Part shown: positions 53,241 through 64,000 of the stretch, in pieces
How the letters are laid out: each line of letters starts with the position of its first letter
Numbering within the stretch: position 1 is the stretch's first letter
Origin: Actinia tenebrosa
Lineage: Eukaryota; Cnidaria; Anthozoa; Actiniaria; Actiniidae
Assembly (NCBI RefSeq): GCF_009602425.1
Contig: NW_022259059.1
Coordinates: 314,163-378,162, forward strand
Length of the DNA stretch: 64,000 nt
Reading direction: 5' to 3'
Made by a program: the position numbers and the translations under genes
The notes under the pieces: model-generated
What the model saw: only the letters and a program-made list of their open reading frames with translations
Database searches by the model: none
What the model was told of the DNA's origin: nothing

Positions 53241-55650
53241 GAATTGGGAAATATTCGTTTTCGTTTTACAGCATCTCTTACATTTTACCATCTTCCGGCC
53301 AAATCCCCACGGGAGATTCCGAAAGCAGTGCCCGACGTTACAGTAAGTTAACTGACCTAGTTGAGAGTTGCACCTTAGTTACTTGGCGTTAGGCGAAACT
53401 AGAAGAACGACATTTTCGGTGGATACCTGGTTTAATTTAGTGTTATTAGGTCAGTATGATATCGGGTAGAGTCGACGCCCCGGGACTGAAAATGTCAAAG
53501 AATAATAGCGCAAAGAATTATCGAGGACGATTTCCGTACAGGTGAAATAACTCTATGTATCCTCCAAAAAATACTGTCACGACTACTGACAGCTTAACCG
53601 GCTGTTTTATGCATGACACAAGTCATTTGAGAATAGAAACTGGTTATGTAGTTACAGCTATGCAATCAGATGCAATTGATCTTGTTCCGTTTTGGATTGA
53701 AACAGAGGTTTAACTACCTTCCTTATGTCAACAACAATCAGCAAAAATTAAATAACATTTATTGTTATAGTCAAAGCGGAGATGTAACTTGTACTTTAAA
53801 CAAATCATTGCCTGTTCATGTCCTCACAAACGGTACAGTCTCCGAGCCTAGACGGGCGTGTCCACACATGGTTTTCCTATTTATATTTGTAATATAAAAC
53901 AAAAATCTAAAGATGTGCATGATATACGTTATCTCAGACTATAGTACATGCAGGAGTAGTCTTGGAGTAGAGGTGGTGAGCCCTGATGAGTACAGTAGGA
54001 AGGAATTAGTTAGTCTAATTACAGTGTGTTGGCTTGGCTTCTGCCGCCTCTTGAACAAATCTTCAAGTCTTGACAGCTATAAGCACTTGTTTGGCTTCGT
54101 AATTTCTTCACGGATGAAGTATTTTCCTGTGTAGATACAACTACCATGGCTAATATAATAGCTGGAGGGCAACAGCAGCCTGATCAGTTCAGATATCAGT
54201 CGGCTTATCAAACAGAATAAATACAAAAAACACTGGCCATATAACCTCTAGTTTTTTCTTAGTCAATTTATTTATTTTTATAATCGAAAAACGACATATA
54301 ACAAAAATGTTCACCTCTGTCTAGAATTGAAACGAAAAAACACCGACTATTTGATACTCAAGTTTATTCTTCAGTTTATGTTTTTTATGCCGGGAAGTTT
54401 GTTGTTGAATATAGTTTTGAAAACTTAACTTGACTTGGTACAACAGTGAATTCAGTTAAAATAACAAATGCGTTTTCCAACCAGAAGTAAGGCATTGTAA
54501 CACGGAAGTAAACTATTCACGAACTCCTGAAATAACTATATCAGTAAAGACTTGGCGGATCACCAAGTTATGAACGCAAAAAAGCTCTCAAAAGAAAAGT
54601 ATTCTGTGAGTTCTTTATTAAATTATTTCGATATCACTTTCTCTTCACTGAAACATTTATTTAATAAATTTAATTACAAGCGCCTCTCGAGAATGAAATA
54701 AAATGAATCCGTCTGGTAGAGTATAGGCTCCTCTACTTTGATCCAAGTTTTTGGATCAGAAATAACATCAAAAACACGAGCGTCAGTGCCTAAAAGCGTC
54801 ATGGAGTTATACACGATAATAAGAGTGGATATATCTTAAAAAACAGCGGTATCTCCATCAAGTTTTTCAAGTATTACGTATCTCTTGTTCATATCGGACA
54901 AGTTGGAACTTCTCTCTTAGAACTTGCCGACCATTAGAGGTTCCTCGGGTTGTCAAGTTTGATAAATATTCCATAGGCTAGTACAATGTCTCATCCAATT
55001 ACTCCTAGTGTATTAAGAGACTTAGTCGTTAAACCACTTGAATTGGTATATATCTGTGTACATTTGCTCTTACTATGAATATAGAAAAGCTTCGGTGGAG
55101 AAAATCTCTCTTACTGAGCTTTTCTTTGTATCAGTGAAGGATAGCGTTTTTTTCACAAGAGGTTCCTATAACTACACCTGCCCAACGCATAATCAAACAT
55201 TAAGACAAGAATCTAAACAATATCAAATACGCCGATATATTATACATTTATTTTATTACGTTTGCTGTAACTACAGTACTCCAGACCTTCCTCTCTAACA
55301 GTCCTGGTAAATGCCAGTCTTCTTTACAATCCAAGTTTCTCGGAATTCTATTCACGGAAAGGAAGGAAATCTATACAATTTCCGTAGTTTTTAGACTAGG
55401 TTATTCAAATAAAGTTGGTCTAGAACAAACACTAAGACAAAAGCATGGTAAATAAGTACAATCCTCTTAGCACCAGTAAGAAACCTAATGGCTAAAGTAC
55501 AGGATCAGTTTCCAGACGACTTGACATGTCTGTACAGTTTATTTACAGAGTAAAATAATCTAGATATGGGTAATGAATTGTCAACGCCAGTTATTCTGAG
55601 ATTAAGTGTGACAAATTCATCCATGGAGTTAGAGCATTACGGCATGGGTT

Positions 55651-55656
55651 TTTATT
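55651..55656 (-). terminator. Polyadenylation signal for EXOSC1
   Basis: AATAAA on the minus strand directly follows the EXOSC1 stop codon. Confidence 0.55.
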
Positions 55657-57516
55657 TTACTCATGTGGTGATATTTTAGCTACTTTTCTTGGTTCCTTTG
55701 CCATGGTCTTTGGGCACTGCATCTCACACCAACTAACTGGATTCATGGTTGCACCTAGGAATATAAATTTTATAAAGGTTATAAAAATCAAATTAAGAAA
55801 TAATGGAAAATGGCTACCTATTCTATTCACGACAATTCTATTTTTAATCTTTTTTTAAAAGATTTTTTAAAATGTTAGTGATATTTGAATGCAGGAAACA
55901 GCTGTTAATCTATATCCTACTTTTATTAGAATAATGAGTTTCATCTGGTACATCAAAAGAATATATACCAAATTCATATAATAAAAGGATATAAAAAGCC
56001 TCGATAACATATATTTATATATATGATGCTTTTAAAGATTGGTAAAAAAACCTCCAAATATCATGCTTTCCTGTATTGAAATTATCCTAAAAATGGAAAA
56101 TACAATTAAAAAAGGAATAAGCTCTCCTTAATGTCCTTTTCAAGTGTTGCTTTTTTCCTGTTTGTCTCACACATGGGATAATTTCAAGTGTTCTATAATG
56201 CTGTTATTCCTACCTGCTTCACTTTTAGCAAACACCACGCCCAGGTTATTGTCTGCAGTTGACAGCTGGTAGGAATGTGCATCACCAAGGGAAGTCACTT
56301 TTGCAAGGACAAGGTCACCTGGTCGGAAACATTTGTAGATTTCAACTCTGTCTTTTTCTGTGGCTCGTACATCTTCTTTTCTTATCATTCCCCTGAAGGA
56401 TTCTTTGAGTGCAGTAGACTGTACACCAAGAATAGCCACCTTGCAGAACCTCGGATTTACACTTGTAACCTTTGAATTACAGCAAAAAAATGACTAAACA
56501 CTATAAAATATCCACACCACCTAATAACAAATGTCAAGAGAATTTCCAAGGGTTGGGGAGGGTCTTGGAAACAAGAAGTTACATAATGTACTTCTAGGAA
56601 ATATTCAAACCTCCCCCATAAAGGAAGTTTGAAAGGGTCTCAGGAAGATCCACTGTTTAGTTCTAAAAGCATTCATACCTCCCAATACAGGTAGTGTTTA
56701 AGATTTCCACTGGGCGTGGAAGATCTCCCCCCTTGGAGGGAGGGTTAAAGAGTCTGAACGGGGTAAATTGCATATAGTTCCTGAGTATTCATACTTCCGA
56801 CCGAGAGATATGGGAGTTTTCATTGGGTGGGATTTGTAGTGTGAAGTGTGTGCTTCATGTTATCAGATGTGTTATTGTTTCTTCATACCTTGCATGTTAC
56901 GATGGATCCTATTCCTGGAACAACATTTTCTTGTTCCTCTCTCACAACACTTATCACAGGTTTCTTCAGGGAAAGAAGTGATGTTAGTTTGATTGACATA
57001 TACTTTCATTATGATGATGATGATTGATTATATATCATTTTTATCATCATGTTTTATTTTATCACCCGGGTTTATCATCATCATTAATGATCAGAAATAG
57101 TCAATACTCCATTTTACAGTTCCATTCACGAATAATAGTTCCTAGCCGAGGCTGGAGTTTCCGCGCATAGCAAAACTACAGTTTATCATGCGCGGTAATT
57201 CCAGCCTCGGCTAGGAACTATTATTTGTGGTCACTGAATGGAGCTGTAAAATGGAGTATTCATGACAGTATTTCTATTGTGGCATTTATCAAATATTAAT
57301 CACAAACTCATAGCTCCTGTTTAACGAATAATTCCAAACGAGTCATTTAAGAGTCATTTAACATACTTGAGTTTCTTGTCGCACGTGTTTGATACCAGCC
57401 AAACATGAGTATACATATCCATGTCGAATATACGTGCCATTACCGGCCTGAAATTGCTCTAAACTACCTAACCTCTCTCCAGGGACTGCTATTGACACCT
57501 CACTATCTGAAGACAT
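55657..57516 (-). CDS. EXOSC1: RNA exosome cap subunit CSL4
   Basis: Four minus-strand exons join in frame: 57516-57367, 56963-56889, 56469-56214, 55754-55657 (192 aa; human EXOSC1 is 195). Diagnostic segments are VPGERLGSLEQFQAGNGTY and RHGYVYSCLAG (N-terminal domain), KPVISVVRE, GIGSIVTCKVTSVNPRF and FRGMIRKEDVRATEKDRVEI (S1 RNA-binding domain), FRPGDLVLAKVTSLGDA, and SWCEMQCPKT at the C-terminus. CSL4 is one of three S1/KH cap proteins on the nine-subunit RNA exosome, stabilising the ring and helping route RNA and cofactors in nucleus and cytoplasm. All junctions are GT-AG and phase-consistent. Intron 1 contains a foldback element. The start codon lies 198 bp from that of the divergent C6orf163-like gene. 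Confidence 0.96.
57104..57259. repeat. Foldback MITE in EXOSC1 intron 1
   Basis: Arms of about 65-70 bp (57104-57168 and 57188-57259) are inverted copies, with ATACTCCATTTTACAG at the left end and its near complement at the right, around a short loop. Flanks allow either a TA duplication (57105-57106/57257-57258) or a TCA duplication (57101-57103/57260-57262), so the superfamily is undecided. Confidence 0.75.
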
Positions 57517-57714
57517 CTTAACATTTAAGATCCTCTTAATATTAAGGTAAGAAAATGGCCAACAAAAAATATATTCATCTTATTCCGCCATCTTGTTTTA
57601 CACTGCTGCTCATCATTTTCGCTGGCTCATATTTATTCCCCTCCGTGGGCTTCCTGTGGTGTTGTTACCAAGACAACCAGCTGTTCTTTTCTTTCTTGGT
57701 TGCTTGTTTACAAG
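57517..57714. promoter_or_regulatory. Divergent EXOSC1/C6orf163-like promoter
   Basis: 198 bp separate the start codons. It includes CCGCCATCTTG (57585-57595), a YY1-like site, and the + gene's own start lies in CAAGATGGCGGC (57711-57722), the same motif on the opposite strand. No TATA box at a useful position is seen. Confidence 0.6.
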
Positions 57715-60700
57715 ATGGCGGCGTATGTAGCTACTCATGATCGCTCTGTTTTACCCAAGAAATATGAAGATACTAAGATCTGTGTGACTCAAAGATCCAC
57801 CCATGAGGATATATTAAGTAATGATTTCTGCTATCTTTCGTAAATTGTGGTTATCAAGTGATTTAGAAGTTATAAAATCACGTTAAAAGGTACGTTTTAA
57901 TTTGACTTTTTATCTATGTTTATAGATGTTGGGAACAGTGTTTATCATAGGATCCGCAGTGAACATGAAGAAGAACNACAGAAGGCTATCCAAGAAGTTG
58001 AAGAAAGAATACGAAGTCAACTCACACAGGAAAAAGAAAAAGTGCTAAAAGAATCAAAGGAACGAGCAGAAGAGGAGCTTGAAAAGGCTATGCTTTCTGC
58101 AAAAAAGGCCCAAGTATGATTGTTGTTTTCTATTTCTTCACTAGCGATATAATTTATAATAATGTTTATTAGCGTGTTTTTAGACTTTTAAGTGAAGTCT
58201 TTTGCTTCACTTTTCCTTGCAGCATTGCTATTAGATGCTGTGCTTGTGGACTTCATAGATCTCCCGGGGGGGGGGGGGGGGGGGTACTACCACCCCAACT
58301 TAGGTAGGGGTGTGCCACCAGGACCTCAAAACCCTGACCCTATCCCAGACCTAAAATTTTGATTTACATACCCTACCCCAGACTAAAACTAAGAATTGTA
58401 CACCCTATCCCAGACTAAAAGATGGAAAAGACGGTTTTTCAACAGATTGCAATCAATATTTACTAACTTTTTTATTGCTTTTGTGCCGGCAGAAAGTATA
58501 GCCTATTTGCCAGACAAAAAAGACCAAGTCATTAACCCTATCCCAGACAAAATGTCAAAAAACGATACTCTACCCCAGACCCAAAAGCCAAAAAACCATA
58601 CCCTATAGGGCGGCACATACCTGTATTGCAAATATAGGGGAGTACCCCCACCCCCCGGGATAGATCCCCCCTGAAGGTTTGAAAAAATTGACCCCCCCTA
58701 TGGGTTAATACAAAAGTATTACCTCATATATCCTTGACACTCTCAAATGTAANGAGGAAGGTAAACAATTGGGTTGTTTTGGCCATGTAAAAAACTGGTT
58801 TTAGTAATGCAACTATCAACGTTAAGTTCAAGGGTCTGGGGGTGACCCCAGGGGAATTCGACGTTTTGAATGTGACATTTTCAAATTCCCCAAACCCCGA
58901 ATAACTGATTAAAGTGAAAATTTCCACCCATAGTAAATATGTTTATGGCATTTTCTAGCTTTTTCAAGATGACAACAAATTCCTTACTGTGAAAGCATTG
59001 AATAATGTTGATTTTCTAAGGGTAGCCTGCCCCATCCTAAAGCTTAACATTGATGGTGAAGTGGTAGTGCACTATGTTCTCCTCTCTGGGGTCTCAGTAA
59101 TAAATATAGGTTGTTGCATTTATATCAGTGATATGAATGTTTATCTCTGGGTTCTACAGTTTTCTTCCATCAAAAACCCATATTTGTAAGTCAGTAGTAC
59201 CTTGACATCCTTTATTAAATGTTACTAACATTCACAGCCGTTCACATTGACTGATCTCATGTTGATCAGTCAGATATTGCCAGTCATCATGTCTTGCTAT
59301 TGAACAGGCAATATTATTACTCCTGGGCAGAGCGGCAGTTAGAGGGCATTTGAAGGTAGAAAAATAATATTTGTTCATGTATTATTATTAAATTATCTAG
59401 GAAAAGGCTGTCAAAGCTGAATCCAAAAGAGTTGAAGCTTTGATGAAAAAGCTAGCTGTGCAGCAAGTACAACAAGAAAAAGAAGAAGGGGAAGCAAGAT
59501 TACTATGGGCTCTTGAACAAGCAAGGAATAATTTTGAAGAAGAAAAAATGGAAGCCATCAAAATAGCCAAAGAGGAGGGGCGGTCCTTTGCACTTATTGA
59601 AATAAAAGAAATTCAAGCTCAAGAAGAAGATAAAAGAAAAAAGATTATAATTAATGCTGAAAAAGAGAAACAGGTAAGGCGGTGATCACTTTAGAATTTA
59701 TATACATATCATCAATGCTTTTAACTAAGGAAAGATATATTTTATAGTGGGGGAGGGTGTTGGTTTGACAGCAATGTCTCATATGCAGAAATCCAATTTT
59801 AATTTGACCACTCATGACCAGCACTCAGAGACCTACGACTAACAAAACATTTGTCCAATAACTCATGTCATATTCAAATACGGTCATTTCTGGTCAAAAA
59901 GCGTGTACTATAGCCCATGGTTTTGACCCATTTTGGGTCATTTTCACACCTTTACTAAAAATATTCATAATTCACAATTATTTAAATTTGGTGATTTCTG
60001 GTCAAAAAGCGTGTACTATAGCCCATGGTTTTGACCCATTTTGGGTCATTTTCACACCTTTACCAAAAATATGCATAATTCACAAGTATTCAAATTTGAC
60101 CATTCTTGACCAAAAAGCATGTAGTATAGCCTATAATTTTGACTGATTTTGGGTCATTTTCACACCTTTATCAAAAATATGCATAATTCACAAGCATTCA
60201 AGTTTGGTGATTCTGGTCAAAAAGCACGTACTATAGCCCATGGTTTTTACCCATTTTGGGTCATTTTCACACATTTACCAAAAATATGCATAATTCACGA
60301 GTATTCAAATTTGGTGATTTCTGGTCAAAAAGCCTGTACTATAGCCCATGGTTTTGACCGATTTTGGGTCATTTTCATACCTTTACCAAAAATATGCATA
60401 ATTCACGAGTATTCAAATTTGGTGATTTCTGGTCAAAAAGCGTGTACTATAGCCCATGGGTTTGACCGATTTTTGGTCATTTTCACACCTTTACCAAAAA
60501 TATGCAAAATTAACAAGTATTCAAATTTGATCATTCTTGACCCAAAAGAGTGTACTATAGTCCATGGTTTTGACTCTTTTTGGGTCATTTTCACACACCT
60601 TTACCAAAAATATGCATAATACTTGGGATATTCAAATACGGTCATTTCTGGTCAAAAAGCGTGTACTATAGCCCATGGTTTTGACCCTTTTTGGGTCATT

Positions 60701-61832
60701 TTCACACCTTTACCAAAAATATGCAAAATTAACAAGTATTCAAATTTGATCATTCTTGACCCAAAAGAGTGTACTATAGTCCATGGTTTTGACTCTTTTT
60801 GGGTCATTTTCACACCTGTACCAAAAATATGCATAATACTTGGGATATTCAAATACGGTCATTTCTGGTCAAAAAGTGTGTACTATAGCCCATGGTTTTG
60901 ACCCATTTTGGGTCATTTTCACACATTTACCAAAAATATGCATAATTCACGAGTATTCAAATTTGGTGATTTCTGGTCAAAAAGCGTGTACTATAGCCCA
61001 TGGGTTTGACCGATTTTGGGTCATTTTCACACCTTTACTAAAAATATGCATAATTCACAATTATTCAAATTTGACCATTCTTGACCAAAAAGCGTGTACT
61101 ATAGCCCATGGTTTTGACCAATTTTGTGTCATTTTCACACCTTTACCAAAAATATGCATAATTCACAAGCATTCAAATGTGGTTATTTCTGGTCAAAAAG
61201 CGTGTACTATAGTCCATGGTTTTGGCCGATTTTGGGCCATTTTCACACGTTGATAAAAAATATGCTTTATACTTGGGATAGTCAAATTTGGTCATTCCTT
61301 GCCAAAAGTGCAACTATTGTAGATGATGTTAATTTACATCTTTTATTTAAAAAAATTTGGTTATTTCTAGGAAAAAAGATTGGTTTTTGCTGACTTTGTT
61401 TGGTTTTGCAATTTTTAGTATTGATGTTTGAATTGTTTTGTGTTGGTTAATCAAAGCACACTCTGTTTTGTTGTCTTTTTCTAGCAATCACTGAAGTCGA
61501 TGAAAGAAAGGCTCAAAGTAGAAGAGAAAGAAGCAGTAGCTGAGATGGAAAGGAAATGTCAGAAGGAAAGTGAAGAAAGAGTAAATGAATTATGCATTAA
61601 ACATGAAAGTGAAATAAAGGAAATGGAAAGAAAAATAGAAATGGAGAAAGAAGAGAAAAAGAAAATTATTAGTGAGATGGAAAAAATCAAGGAGTCAAAG
61701 GGGAAAATTGAGGAAAGACTAAAAATAGTTGCAGAATCATTCCAAAACTTTATAGAAACAACTAAAGGATTCGAAGGAGGCGAATCAGATTTTCTTATCC
61801 CTAATGTCTTAAGAGATGTTTTGGAAAGTTGA
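57715..61832 (+). CDS. C6orf163: Coiled-coil protein resembling human C6orf163
   Basis: Four exons join in frame: 57715-57817, 57926-58113, 59401-59673, 61485-61832 (303 aa; the human protein as I recall it is about 329). The N-terminus MAAYVATHDRSVLPKKYEDT is followed by RSTHEDIL, matching the THKDIL motif of C6orf163. A long Glu/Lys-rich coiled coil spans about residues 46-270. The C-terminus FQNFIETTKGFEGGESDFLI resembles the FQKYI...ADFILPE end of the human protein. The function is unknown. It has no signal peptide or membrane helix. One codon in exon 2 holds an N. Intron 2 has a MITE and intron 3 a 1.4-kb satellite. Coding status is near certain from splicing and composition; the name rests on end motifs, since coiled coils match each other easily. 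Confidence 0.6.
58262..58660. repeat. MITE with G-rich TIRs and 6-bp TSD
   Basis: Ends are inverted: TCCCGGGGGG...GTACTACC at the left against GGGGAGTACCCCCACCCCCC then GGGA at the right. A perfect 6-bp direct repeat TAGATC flanks it (58256-58261 and 58661-58666). The interior repeats ACCCTATCCCAGAC-type motifs. It lies in intron 2 of the coiled-coil gene. Similar G-rich elements are, to my recollection, common in cnidarian genomes. The superfamily is not assigned. Confidence 0.8.
59861..61290. repeat. 108-bp satellite array, 13 copies
   Basis: The landmark CTATAG(C/T)CCATGG recurs every 107-111 bp (mostly exactly 108) from about 59909 to 61210. Each unit carries TCTGGTCAAAAAGCGTGTAC, TTTTGGGTCATTTTCACAC and CCAAAAATATGCATAATTCA. 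Variant units alternate, and a two-unit block is repeated at about 60520-60660 and 60740-60880, giving a higher-order period of about 219 bp. The unit is 36 codons and stop-free in one frame, so long frames appear on the + strand, but the array lies inside an intron with intact flanking splice sites. Confidence 0.95.
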
Positions 61833-62059
61833 AAAATGAAATATTTTGTTATTATATAAGCATGCTTAAACTGTTGAATTTATAGCTTTTATGAAACAAA
61901 AACCTCCCTCTCCCTTCCCTTTCCAAGAAAGAGACACAATATAACTATAGCTATAACTAAAACGGTTTGTATTCATAGGTTTTTTGTTTTTGTTTATATC
62001 ACATGTATATTATTGTTTAGTGAAACTACTGTACAATATTTTGGTAACCAATATACTCA

Positions 62060-62065
62060 AATAAA
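62060..62065 (+). terminator. Polyadenylation signal, C6orf163-like gene
   Basis: AATAAA about 230 bp after the stop codon, followed by a T-rich downstream element. Confidence 0.75.
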
Positions 62066-62080
62066 GATGTCAGACCTTAG

Positions 62081-62086
62081 TTTATT
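62081..62086 (-). terminator. Polyadenylation signal, FANCI
   Basis: AATAAA on the minus strand about 155 bp past the FANCI stop codon. Confidence 0.7.
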
Positions 62087-62240
62087 GGCTTCTTAAATTC
62101 TTTTTTCTCCATTGATTGTGAAGTTTTACTCTTTCTCTTTGTCAACTTTTGATGCTTTTATAGCAGTAGCATTTGATTTGCAAATAATTCAAGAAAGTTA
62201 TTCTTGTGCAAGGTTAAAATAAAGTTGGAATAAAGGTTAC

Positions 62241-63808
62241 CTAGTTGTTTGGTACAGCTAGAGCTTGTTTTGCAGCTTTTTTCTGTTTTAGGCTCATCTT
62301 TCCACCTCTTGGTTTTCCTTCTTCATTCTTGCCTTTCTTCTTTGGAGGTTCTTCACTTTCACTTTCTGATCCATCCTGACAAGAAAAAAGTAATTAATAT
62401 CATTTATTTATCCTTTCAATTCACAAGGATAGCACTTAATAGCCAGAGGCTAACAAACCAGTGGCCCCCGTTCTGTGATTGAATTGTTGGAGTTTGGTCA
62501 CTGTTTTTGGGGTGTGTTTTATGCTTGAAAGTATACTGAAATAAACAAATACCTCATCTTCTTCATCACTTGGGTCATCTCTAAGTGCTGCTTCTAAAGT
62601 TGCACCATTGATACGGAAGTCTCTTGCTGTGCTTCTCTTGAAATGTTCCATCAGGTTGATCTGAAAAACATTTTTGGATTTGTGTAATTCATAAAGGTCA
62701 CGGTCCCTAGTCAAACAGGTCAAAATATTCAAAGTAGTAGAGATATAAATTATGTTTTATTGAGTAAATTCCCCTCCCCCCCCCCCCAAGCAACAGACAG
62801 GATTTGAACTCATGACCTTCTGTTTTCTAGTGAGATGCTCTAACCACTAAGCTAACTAGAAATCATGGTGAGATGGTAAATTTAGCCTGCAGTCACTAAA
62901 GATTCAAGGTTAATGGGAGCTGTCCTGTTCAAATACAGCAGTTATAGTAAATATATGAGTTGCTCTTTTACACCACCCTCCCCTACCACCTATTTTGTTA
63001 ATGTCAGGGAAGGGGTAGGTTAGGTTAGAGTAAAGAAGGAAAGGAGGGAGGGGATGAGAGGACTTACCTTGGATTTCTTTGACAGCTGGATTAGAAATTT
63101 CTCATACTGTTCTATAGCATATATTAGATTGGGAATGGACTTCATCTCTTTCATCACTTTGGCCTGCAGGAACAAGCATGTAAATAAAAAATTCCTAAGT
63201 TATGAATTAATAAATAACGCAGACGTTTTATAAAGGACCTGTTCATCTTCTGAAACCAGTAAGAACTAGGAACCTTTGCATTCACAATTGTACAGGTGAG
63301 ACTTACAGTAATACCATCAACAGTTCATGTGCACCCATGTGCATTTATGCCTAAGGGCTGGACTGCAGGGGAGGGGAGGGTACGTGCGCAGTTGATTTTT
63401 AAAAATTTAGTAGATATAAGCTAAAACATTAGCCAATCTCTTATGTCTAGATCAATCATTAGGGTATTATATTACGTATTTTAAGGTTGAGAAAAAATGT
63501 GTTGAGTTTGCATTGCAGTGCACTGTGGGCTGTTTAAGGGCACATAATAGATGCCATCTTGGAAATATGTACCCTAAAACAGTCCCATGATATACTGCAA
63601 CGTTGACTCAACCCAGTTTTTTCCTCAATCTCAAAATGGCTAATATGATATCACATACTTTTCCTGCCATGTTTTGAGCTCTTTTCTTGTCTTTTGCCTT
63701 GCCCTTTGAAGAAGCTGCCATCTCCTGTAAAGACTGGGTCTGCACTGCTTGTATGTATGTGATCATGGCATAGACTTGTTGAGAGAGGTGGGTCCCTGTT
63801 AACTTCAC
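62241..63808 (-). CDS. FANCI: Fanconi anemia group I protein, C-terminal exons (partial)
   Basis: Four phase-0 minus-strand exons encode the last 162 residues: 63808-63659, 63163-63068, 62660-62553, 62375-62241. The gene continues beyond the right edge. Matches to human FANCI are [59 protein letters not shown] and an acidic then Lys-rich tail ([25 protein letters not shown]). FANCI pairs with FANCD2 as the ID2 clamp in interstrand crosslink repair; its monoubiquitinated Lys lies upstream, outside this window. The C-terminal acidic segment corresponds to the EDGE-motif region of vertebrate FANCI, but an exact EDGE is not present. The basic tail probably serves as nuclear localisation signal. 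Intron positions and phases are consistent. Confidence 0.93.
62788..62862 (-). repeat. tRNA-like sequence (SINE head or tRNA pseudogene)
   Basis: On the minus strand, GTTAGCTTAGTGGTTAGAGC matches a tRNA D-arm/A-box and GAGTTCAAATCC matches the B-box. The anticodon stem is not complementary, so a functional tRNA is unlikely. A poly-C run (poly-G in the element's orientation) lies at its 3' side. It sits in a FANCI intron. Confidence 0.6.
63559..63645 (+). repeat. Dispersed repeat, copy 2
   Basis: Diverged match to 24197-24277, in a FANCI intron; shared blocks include GGAAATATGT, ACAGTCCCA and GGCTAATA. Confidence 0.45.
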
Positions 63809-64000
63809 CTAAAGTAAGGTAACAACAATTAGTCTAACTATTGTCCAAGAATAGTGTGGTACAGGTGTCATATTTTGTAGGCTGTTCAAAAATTACCCTT
63901 TCCCTCCATGGGAGCAAGGCACCCGTTTTTTTTGGGGGGGATGGGTGAGGCAGGCTACTTTGATAAGTCATTAATTTAAATGGTGAATGGATTTCCACAT

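Larger units (their letters stand above)
50881..55650. other. Intergenic, no gene recognised
   Basis: Between the TIMP-like promoter and the EXOSC1 3' end I see no supported gene. The region contains a (TC)n microsatellite (51619-51643), a short (TATC)n run after an AATAAAGCG stretch near 52560-52586 that resembles a retroposon tail, and a poly-A tract (53218-53240). Confidence 0.5.
61833..62240. other. Tail-to-tail 3' UTRs of coiled-coil gene and FANCI
   Basis: No coding exon is seen. The two polyadenylation signals here are 16 bp apart and point towards each other, so the two transcripts probably overlap slightly. Confidence 0.6.

Noticed and set aside
59865-61253. Four + frames encoding 36-residue repeats
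   Set aside because: They arise from a 108-bp satellite inside an intron whose flanking exons splice in phase; kept only as a finding to test.
62788-62862. A functional tRNA gene on the minus strand
   Set aside because: A- and B-box resemble a tRNA, but the anticodon stem does not pair; called a SINE head or pseudo-tRNA.

Overview
The window looks like nuclear DNA from a cnidarian, most likely an anthozoan (coral or sea anemone). The reasons are: spliced genes with GT-AG introns, AT-rich intergenic DNA, a Hox gene whose homeodomain resembles the anthozoan Anthox7/8 (Hox2-like) class, and many short foldback/MITE elements. All identifications come from reading translations and joining exons by eye; no database search was run. 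Isolated N characters look like consensus gaps.

Layout. 1-15.7 kb is gene-dense: TACC (+, 11 coding exons), then convergent B9D1 (-, 7 exons), which is divergent from LRP2BP (+, 6 exons) across a 122-bp spacer. Next is a CatSper auxiliary subunit, best matched to epsilon (+, 5 exons, 15805-20537). A large foldback element follows, then an unrecognised one-exon gene (22489-23208). 23.2-37.0 kb has no gene I can support. A two-exon Hox gene lies at 37008-38160, followed by another gene-poor 10 kb. From 48.2 kb the minus strand carries a two-exon TIMP-like gene with an unusual structure, then after about 4.8 kb EXOSC1 (-, 4 exons), which is divergent from a coiled-coil gene resembling human C6orf163 (+, 4 exons). 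Intron 3 of that gene holds a 13-copy, 108-bp satellite. The window ends in the C-terminal exons of FANCI (-), tail-to-tail with the coiled-coil gene.

How the genes relate. The first cluster leans towards centrosome, cilium and flagellum functions (TACC, B9D1, CatSper subunit), though co-location may be chance. Two head-to-head pairs (B9D1/LRP2BP and EXOSC1/C6orf163-like) have short shared promoters and start codons inside YY1-like AANATGGCGGC-type motifs. The Hox gene sits in a roughly 24-kb gene-poor interval, as expected for a developmental regulator.

The most unusual item is the TIMP-like protein. It keeps ten of the twelve canonical TIMP cysteines but lacks both Cys1 (the zinc-chelating N-terminal residue) and its disulfide partner Cys72, and it has a greatly enlarged A-B loop.
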